This document shows, piece by piece, positions 56,657 through 64,000 of a stretch of DNA of 64,000 nt. The notes under the pieces were generated by a model that was not told the origin of the DNA, searched no databases, and saw only the letters and a program-made list of their open reading frames with translations. Within the stretch, counting starts at the first letter, position 1. Every line of letters begins with the position of its first letter. This stretch comes from Heterostelium album PN500 (taxonomy: Eukaryota; Evosea; Eumycetozoa; Acytosteliales; Acytosteliaceae): the NCBI RefSeq assembly GCF_000004825.1, contig NW_008805064.1:2418001-2482000 (forward strand), in the 5' to 3' direction. The translations under genes were made by a program, and so were the position numbers.

Positions 56657-59003
56657 ATGTTCAACTTTTACAAAAGTAATAATTGTACAAATAAAAGTAA
56701 TAGTAATAATATATCCATAATAGTAGTTTTAGTAATTCTATTTTTTATAAATATATCTCAATGTGGTAAGTAGTAGTTAGTAACTGATATACATACATAT
56801 CTAATTAGTATTCAATCATTAAAATGTTTTAACACTTTCCAATACATTTAGATCCTGTTGTTTCAAATATAGTATATTTTAAAGGATATGCAGATATTTT
56901 TGGACAATTCCAAAATGCAAATTCAGTTTTATTTTCTAAAGACTCTTTCGCCAGTTCCAGTGGTATCGAATTTCAATTGGTCGATGATATGAATATAAAA
57001 GTCAATATTAGTGAAAATATGGTGTCACTTGGAATGATCCAAGTTTGTACCAAAGGTGGTGACTGTAGTAATAGCGCAATTTGGAATCCAGTTGTTATCG
57101 ATAGAATCATTGGTACTCCGACAGAGGGTGGTGTTGTTAGTGTTCAAGGTCAATATCTACAGGGTTCCAACAGCAAGTTGAAGTTCTCAAAGACCAATAT
57201 CATGTTAAACAGCTCCTCAGATTCATCCACTGAATTACTCTTTAATTTCCCAACTGAGCTAGCTCAACAATTCGAGAGTACCGATGTAAATGTAACCATT
57301 CAAATTAGATCAACTGTTTTTTCATCTAGATTCTCATTTTTAGGTAGGTTGGATAATAATATTGTTAAATAATCAAATAGTTATAGATTTCTAATTAATT
57401 TTACTTATTAATAATATTAGCTCCAAAAATTGATACCATTTCAATCGACAAAGAAAGTTCATTGGTACACCTTGAAGGTAGTAGTTTTGGTGTTAACAGT
57501 TCATTGTTAAGTGCAACTATCGATGGTATTCCAATCCCAATCTCGAATATTTCGAAAAATTTCTATGTTTCCTTAGATACCAGAGGTATTAAAGATTATT
57601 TCAGTTATGCTGGTCTTAAAAAGGTTCAATTGAAAAGAAATGAACTATTTTCAAAGCCAATGGAAATTAAAATTAGTATGTTAACATTTAAATTGATTAC
57701 AATATCTTTATTGTTTATTTATTAACGTTATTACTATTATTTTATAGGACCTGTACCAATGAATATTACAACAGTTTCAAGTGATATTGGTGGATTAGTA
57801 ACAGTTTATGGTTCTACTTTTACACACTTCAGATGGAATAATACTTTGGCTGATGTATCGATTTGGATCGGTGATATTCTATGCAAAGATCCACAACCTC
57901 TTTTAGCACTACCAAATCGATTCACCTGCAAGCTTGGTCCAGTCGCAAGAAATAAACAAACTGCCGATCTAGTTGTAAAGGTTATCATCGATGGTGCTGA
58001 ATCAAACAAGAGTCTACTCTTTTCCTTTGATATCCCAGCTCTTTACTATTCAAAGCAGAACGTTGACATCATCGAGTTGACCGGAGAGAGACTCGGATTC
58101 TCCGATGATCTGAATAAAACAACAGTTTATTTCCGTGATTTCACGTTGACTCCATTATCGATCACCATGATAAACAACACCGGTCTCCAGTTGCTCAAAT
58201 TCAGAATCTCCAACGCCACTGCAGTCGGTATCTACAAAGGAATCACCTTGAAGTTCAAGCATATCCTCTCGAATCCAGTCGATGTCATAATCAGTCCTGT
58301 GATTACCGATATTACATCGCCACCAACTACAGGTGGTAGAATTACAATTTCCGGTGTATTCTTAAACACCAAGGAAATCTCGAAAATAAGCATCATTGGT
58401 GACGACGGTGGCAACAACAAAAACAACAGCAATACAAATGTAACAGATTGTAGATCTATGGAGAGAGTAACACCTTACTCCATTGCCTGTGTGGTCGGTG
58501 CTGGTAGTGGAGGAAACATTCTAATCAACGCAAGCATGAAGGGACTATCGATTGCTCACAGCTTCAGCTATCAATCGCCCAGCGTTCACTCCTCCACTAC
58601 AATCAATTTCTTTGGAGGTCAAGTCACAGTTTTCGGTGATAATTTCGCACCAAAGAATCTCAGTGTTACCATTGGCGAGATTGAATGTACCGATCCCAGA
58701 CTCGTATCGGCAGAAGTTCTGGTGTGTTCGGTCGACCAGAAAACAATACCATCGCCAGTACCAATCGATGTCCAGAATGTCACGGTCACAGTCAATGGCT
58801 TGGTTGGAAGCGCATCTGTATTCACCTATATCCAACTACCCACTAAATCACCACTCGACAAGCAATTGAAGCAACTCGCTTGGGTCATTCCTATCGGAGC
58901 TGTTGCAGTTGCATTTGTAATTCTAACAACTATTATTTTGTCAGTAAGAATGTATAGACAGCACCTAAAGAAGAAAGCTGTAAAGCATTTCTTAGAAGCA
59001 TAG
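56657..59003 (+). CDS. IPT/TIG-domain transmembrane glycoprotein (Tgr-like)
   Basis: Four exons (56657-56765, 56852-57343, 57421-57675, 57748-59003) join in frame to 703 residues. The N-terminus has a hydrophobic signal (ISIIVVLVILFFINISQC). The ectodomain holds about five IPT/TIG-type immunoglobulin-like modules, each opening with a 'P.I..I....GG.V.V.G..F' motif: VVIDRIIGTPTEGGVVSVQG, PKIDTIS..LVHLEGSSFG, TTVSSDIGGLVTVYGSTF, PVITDITSPPTTGGRITISG and INFFGGQVTVFGDNF. There are many N-x-S/T sites. One membrane span (LAWVIPIGAVAVAFVILTTI) near residue 670 is followed by a 20-residue basic tail. This is the architecture of dictyostelid Tgr proteins, which act in cell adhesion and kin recognition, and of other IPT surface proteins. 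Whether it is an orthologue of any one Tgr cannot be told. Confidence 0.85.
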
Positions 59004-59942
59004 ATTACAAACAAAATAAATATATATATTTTGGACGACTATAAACTTATTTCTTAAAAAGATCTTTTTATTTATTAAATAAAGTATTTTTAATGATATA
59101 ATCAATATGTTTCTATATTTCTTTCAAATTATCAACTTAATTAAAAAAAATCAACATTACAGTAAATATGTTACTTTCCTCAAATTATTCTTCTATCATC
59201 TAATTTTATTAAAAAGCAATAAGTTTGGTTTAGTTCTTTTAACCAAACAAGAAGATTCAAAAAAGTCTGTTTTTGTTGTTTGATCTAATGAAAATCAATG
59301 GTGAGTGTCGGCACCGTATCTTAATTAATTTATGAAAAAAAATTACAAATTTACATCTTAAATATATGTAAGGGTATGCTAAAATCTGAAAGAAAAAAAA
59401 GTTGAAACTAGATTGAATGTTCATCATCCTTTTCACTTACACATTTCATCATCATCTTCAAAGTAATCTAGTTAACAAACACCATTGTTTAGATATTTAA
59501 TGCTTTAGGTTGTTAAAAACATTTTTTTACGATTAAAATGCACGTTTTTTTGTTACTTTTTAAATATTTTTTTAAATTTTATATTAATTATATTCCAATT
59601 TTTTTCCAAAAGATAAATCTGTCTAAATCAAGATTAGTACAATGATGTCATATGTTTTATTTGTGTGACGTCTCGGTTTTTAAAACTTCCACATCTTTAA
59701 CAGTAAATACCGATATCTTTTAAATTTTAGTATAATCAAATCTAATCATTAAACTTTTGGTATTGTAGATGGGTGGTTTCAAAACAAAGTTCAAAAGAAT
59801 GTTCTTTGGAAATTCACCTCTAACAAACGAGTACTGATTCCTTCAACTATTTAAAGCGAAAATTCACTTTACTTTTTCTTGAACAACAATTTTGTTATTT
59901 TGTTTATCTCTTTAATTATTCATATAGTATATAAATATAAAA
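59004..59942. other. Intergenic region
   Basis: AT-rich 940-base spacer with no gene-like frame. It holds a perfect hairpin just downstream of the IPT gene (listed separately). The last 60 bases are the promoter and leader of the next gene, with ATAAATATAAAA immediately before its ATG. Confidence 0.4.
59223..59248. other. Perfect 8-bp hairpin downstream of the IPT gene
   Basis: GTTTGGTT (59223-59230) and AACCAAAC (59241-59248) surround a 10-base loop. It lies 220 bases past the stop codon of the IPT/TIG gene. Its function is unknown. Confidence 0.3.
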
Positions 59943-61027
59943 ATGATCTCTAAATTATCTTTATTTTTTGTATTTTTCACAATCGGAATGGTAGTTGGAA
60001 GTTCTGACACACCTCAATATAATAAACCAACAACTTTGTTAACTTTTGGAGCATATTACCAAGAGATAGATCTTACCACAGGTGAACTAATTACTTCAGA
60101 TCCGATTAATGGAAACTGGAATGTTGAAAATCTTTTATCATATGATGTAGAATCAAAAGAGGTAAGTAATATCTTATAATTTATAATTTAGTATTAAAAT
60201 AATAATTATTAATAATTTATATTTAGGCTTTGCTTGTTATCCAAGATTTTATCAATGGAACTTACTGTATTAGTTTTAACTCAGACACTGCAGAATATGT
60301 AGAGTTGGGTTCAAACTTGATAAACGGTTCCATTGTTTTGGACGTTTTAGAACAACCATATATATTCAACGAACAAACCAATACCGCTTATCTTATTGGT
60401 ATGACTCTTAACAATACAAATATTGCAATGATTGCAATGGATTTCAATCAAGGTTATATGTAAGTAGGATTTAAAATTATTTTTTATATGTTAATTAATT
60501 TTTATTCCAAACTTTTTGGCTTTATTAGGTATGTTGATTATTATAATTTCACAGGAAGTGAAAGTACTACTCCAGCTTTTGTCTTCAATCCAAGTTTGAA
60601 TTCAATTTCCACCATTTTCGCAGACATCAATTCCAATGCCATCTATTTGACTCAAGTCGGATTCGCTGGAAATAAATTGTTGTCCCAGACACCATTGGTC
60701 AATTTGCCAGAGGGATTGGACAGTTTCATTTTGTTAAACTATTACAACGGTCAACTGTACGGAGTTTTCACATATTCAAATGGATTCGGTGTTGCCATCA
60801 TTAATACCAATGGTGGAGTCAAAGTTGTCTATACAATGGAGACTGCAACAGATACAAATACAAACCCAGTTGTTCAAGGTGGTGACTACTACATTTTCTT
60901 CACCCAAACAACCAATTTTAATGAGTTAGAGTACACTTTCTTTAATATGGCCACTTTGAAGGAAGAATCATCTTTCACCGTTAAAAACCCATTGGTAAAC
61001 CTTCAGCTTGTATTCTATGCTTTTTAA
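59943..61027 (+). CDS. Secreted protein of unknown function
   Basis: Three exons (59943-60161, 60227-60459, 60529-61027; GTAAGT donors, TTTAG/ATTAG acceptors) give 316 residues. MISKLSLFFVFFTIGMVVGSS is a clear signal peptide. The mature protein is beta-rich with repeated blocks of about 45-50 residues, each with a phrase like 'Y.I.F....N.......G..L' (TYCISFNSDTAEYVELGSNL, TAYLIGMTLNNTNIAMIAMDF, NAIYLTQVGFAGNKLLSQTPL, QLYGVFTYSNGFGVAIINTNGG). That pattern resembles beta-propeller blades, but no family motif is recognised. There is no C-terminal anchor. It lies between two IPT-type surface-protein genes and is convergent with the ComC-like one. Confidence 0.75.
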
Positions 61028-61416
61028 AGAATAATAGAATAATAGTTAAAAATAATTTCTAATTAATAAATAATCTTTAAAGATCAAAGAATTCAAATTG
61101 TTTTTATTTTAAAAACATTTTTTTAAATCAGTTTTTTGTAAACTTTATCAAACCAAGTTCAGAACAACTAACGTGATCATCTTTAAAGATTATTAACAAC
61201 AATATCTACAAAAATAATAGTACATCTACAATAACAACAATGTATAAAATAGTTTTGAAGTAATAATAGTAAAAGTTTGAATACACTGAGAAACAAAAAC
61301 ATGAGATGGAAACAGAAAAAAAAAAACAAAAAAAATTACCATTTGGTTTACAACTGTGACACTGCCACTCCATCTCTATTTTGGTTCTATTAAAATTGTT
61401 TATTTATTTGATACAT
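61028..61416. other. Convergent 3' spacer
   Basis: These 389 bases separate two stop codons on opposite strands. They are AT-rich with an A-run at 61317-61336; nothing gene-like is seen. Poly(A) signals for both genes are expected here (AATAA-type strings near 61065 and 61385-61410). Confidence 0.4.
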
Positions 61417-64000
61417 TTAAAATTCAAATTTTTTACTACTTGAAAATTTCTTTAACTTATATGATGCCATTTTAAATTGATATCTATATTTCTTCTTTAA
61501 GAATATATATACACCGAGTGCAATTGCGGCAGCACCAACAACGACTACTACAACAACTACTGGAATTAACCATTTTCTTTCTTTGGATGAACATGTATCT
61601 CTATCGCTATCGTTTTGTTCAACTGTAACCAATGCACTATAATTTGGATCTACAATTGCTTCTGTCTCGAAAAATGGAATCGTGATTGCAGTTAAAACAT
61701 TAAAGTCATCTTTGTTTGATTGATCGACTTTAGTCTTCTCTGAGTCAGTTCCATTGAGATTCTCTACAACACTGTATCTAACTTGTCCATCCACCAACAG
61801 ACGATCGGAATAAAATGCATAAAGTGTAGATTTATCTTGGATAACATTCATTCTTCTGATTACTGATTCGGTGTTCATTGTCTCTTTGACTTTGGTAATT
61901 GGCAGATCACAACTATCGAGCTTATTCTCATTCTGTGTTAAAATGAGGATCTGGAGTGAACTAAGACGGTTGGCAAAATTCCATTTAGAAACTGAGATTT
62001 CATATTTCACCGAATTGGCTGGAATATTAAAGATATCACCCTTGAAGTTATAGGTGTTCTTTTCATCAAACAACATCATCTTTACTTTGACGGTAAGATC
62101 GTTTTGAGTTGCCAATATATTTCTATTGACAATAGATTGACTTGGTTTTAACTTTCCAATATAGTTGTATACAGTAGAGTTGCTTCCATTGACAGATACC
62201 TGTGTCCATTTGATATCTTGAATGCTGATGGTATCTGATACAGCACCGGTATCCAATACTTCTCTAATAGAATGTACTGAAATCTTGAATTCTTGGTCTG
62301 AATCTTTTGTTGAAAGTGTGATATTGATTTGATCTGGTTGTGGTGGTGCAACAATCAGGGGTTGTAAAACTTGTGGTTGGTCACATGAATCGCCAGTCCA
62401 ATCTTGATAACATTGACATACATTGTTGATACAATCACCATTTCCTGAGCAATTGTTTCCTCCACAGTCATAGTTTTGGAGGTCGTAAAGGAACACCTTT
62501 GAATTGAACACTAACTTATCAACACTGACAAACACATCCAAAGTTTCATTCTCTGCTTTTCCTCTGGCAATACTTGAATCATATTGACAAGTAATCATTG
62601 TTCCTTCGATATTGGAAGTAGCATTCTGACATTCTGCTGTTTCTACACCATTACTAATTGTTACAACTACACTGGTGTTGGCAAAGTTCTCACCAAAGAC
62701 TGTAATTAAACCACTAACATGGTAGACAGTTGATGTTGTTGAAGAGACAGAAGGTGGTTGATATGACATTTCAGTGGATTCATTTAGTTGAGTAATGGTC
62801 GATGCGAGAGTTAGATTGGTGTAACCAGTTCCTCTCGGGGCACTACATTCAATTTGGTATGGATCGTAGTCTGTCGATAGGAATTTGGCATCTTCACACT
62901 TTGTTGAACCAATGAAAAGATCATATGTAGGTTGATTTTGGTAGGATACAAAGGAAAGGTAATTACCTGTGATAGTAAGTTTTCCTCCAACTACAGGTGG
63001 TTTAGAAATACTTAGAATCTGATAAGCTTTAAAATTAAGTTAGAATCTAAAATTTCTATGATAATAATAATACGGAATTTATACTTACGAATGTCAATGA
63101 TGGCCGAGTCAGTATTTAATCCACTTGTAGATATGTAGTAGTTGCCTGATCTAGCATTTTTTGGTAGAATGTAAACGGCAGTAGTATAATTAAATGAAAA
63201 TGGAATGATATTTGGTTGTAAAGTTAAACCATAAAGATATGGTATTACCAAAGGAACAGTTGGATAGGTTGTGTTGTCACTGAAACCTAAAGCCTTACCA
63301 GTGATAACTAATTTATAATCACTTAAAATTTCAACTTTGGTTGTCACTGGAGCTATGAATGAAACTGAAATATTTGTGAAGTCAACTCCACTTTCCAATC
63401 TTAATTGTTGAGTTCCGGCAAAAGGTGGACAAGTGTAAGTGAATTCCAAACCATTATTGCCTTGTAATTGCAACTCATATCCACTTAGATATGCTTTATC
63501 TGTAGATGTAAAGAATAAAACTTGTAAAAGTATATTGTTTGAAGCTTCCAAACTATTTGGATGATTTAATATGACCGGTTCTTTAAAAGAGAAAAATAAT
63601 AATTAATAAATAATATTATATAATCGGACAGATTATACATACTCCAAGTTTTAGAATAAGATATAGAAAAACCTCCTTGTGAGGTAATTTTGAAGTCACC
63701 ATTTTGGTTGGCTGTTGAAAAAGTAAATAAAGTAGTATTTTCAGAAACATAGTTAATGTTGGCTGGGGCTGATCCACCAACTGAGAAAGTCCATCCATCT
63801 TTGTAAAGATCGAAATTTCTACCTTTTAAAGTTACGACAGAGTTGTCTTGTACAAACTCATCAACCTCAAAAGCTTTTAATAATAAGTTAATATAATTTT
63901 TCCTTTCATTTTAAAATTTTAAACCTATTTACCTGCAAAGTTGATGAAAGCTTCACCAGAGACATAATCAGTCATTATAACTCTTGGATAGAATGTAAAT
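61417..64000 (-). CDS. ComC-like IPT/TIG and EGF surface protein, 3' part (5' end outside window)
   Basis: Four exons lie in the window (64000-63933 partial, 63873-63643, 63580-63089, 63026-61417), all joined with phase kept. The ectodomain has several IPT/TIG-type modules (KPPVVGGKLTITGNYLSF, PPSVSSTTSTVYHVSGLITV). One EGF-like module follows (DCGGNNCSGNGDC, CQCYQDWTGDSC), then a ComC-type beta domain (ISIQDIKWTQVSVNGSNSTV ... DLTVKVKMMLFDEKNTYNF). One membrane span (LIPVVVVVVVVGAAAIALGV) precedes a basic cytoplasmic tail. This is the order seen in the large dictyostelid ComC/EGF surface family. These proteins act at the cell surface in signalling or adhesion, with few individual roles known. 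The gene converges on the small secreted gene and shares its fold class with the IPT gene at 56.7 kb. Confidence 0.85.

Noticed and set aside
1-64000. Transposons, virus-derived elements or CRISPR arrays
   Set aside because: No reverse transcriptase, transposase, integrase or capsid-like frame and no long terminal or regularly spaced repeats were seen; the only regular array is the coding TSGHI minisatellite.

Overview
The window looks like nuclear DNA of a social amoeba (Dictyostelia). Intergenic DNA is very AT-rich with long T and A tracts. Introns are short (about 60-150 bases) with GTAAGT/GTATGT donors and AT-rich bodies. Proteins carry Asn, Gln, Ser, Thr and His homopolymers encoded by AAC/CAA/CAT-type repeats. 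Several families are typical of dictyostelids: IPT/TIG and ComC-like cell-surface proteins, FOLN-type Cys repeats and flavohaemoglobin. Coding GC is higher than I would expect for D. discoideum itself, so a relative such as Cavenderia, Heterostelium, Tieghemostelium or Polysphondylium is more likely. That is inference, not a search result.

Layout. 1-9.4 kb: C-terminus of LETM1 (+), TAF7 (-), a CtlX-type amidinotransferase-fold hydrolase (+), an armadillo-like protein (-) and an LRR-PP2C phosphatase (+). 9.4-10.3 kb: a small broken gene. 10.3-17.2 kb: phosphatidylinositol 4-kinase III alpha (-). 17.6-19.4 kb: an F-box/LRR-like protein. 21.3-23.2 kb: a low-complexity protein with a ubiquitin-like fold. 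23.4-24.4 kb: a class I PI transfer protein, only about 6 kb from the PI4-kinase. 25.3-29.2 kb: a divergent pair of long helical proteins of unknown function. 30.9-32 kb: a secreted protein. 32.7-33.9 kb: flavohaemoglobin. 34.1-35.8 kb: a secreted FOLN-repeat protein. 37.1-39.7 kb: a CH-ankyrin protein. 41-42.5 kb: a GSK3-like kinase. 42.5-48 kb: a 5.5-kb gene-free interval between two divergent genes. 48-51.3 kb: a His/Gln-rich bZIP-like factor. 51.4-52 kb: an unknown protein. 54.1-55.2 kb: a 7TM protein. 56.7-64 kb: an IPT/TIG membrane protein, a small secreted protein and a ComC-like protein that runs off the window.

Most genes are unrelated housekeeping or signalling genes. The PI4-kinase and PI-transfer protein belong to one pathway. 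The last 7.5 kb groups cell-surface and secreted genes of the kind used in recognition and adhesion.

Three genes (PI4-kinase, one helical protein, the secreted protein at 30.9 kb) read as one continuous protein only if a single extra A in an A-run is discounted. Two of the three lie in the same string AGAAAAAGT. Homopolymer sequencing error is the simplest explanation; true +1 frameshifting would be remarkable. I found no clear transposon, virus-derived element, tRNA, rRNA or CRISPR array. Exon joins were worked out by hand from splice signals and reading frame and have not been tested against transcripts.
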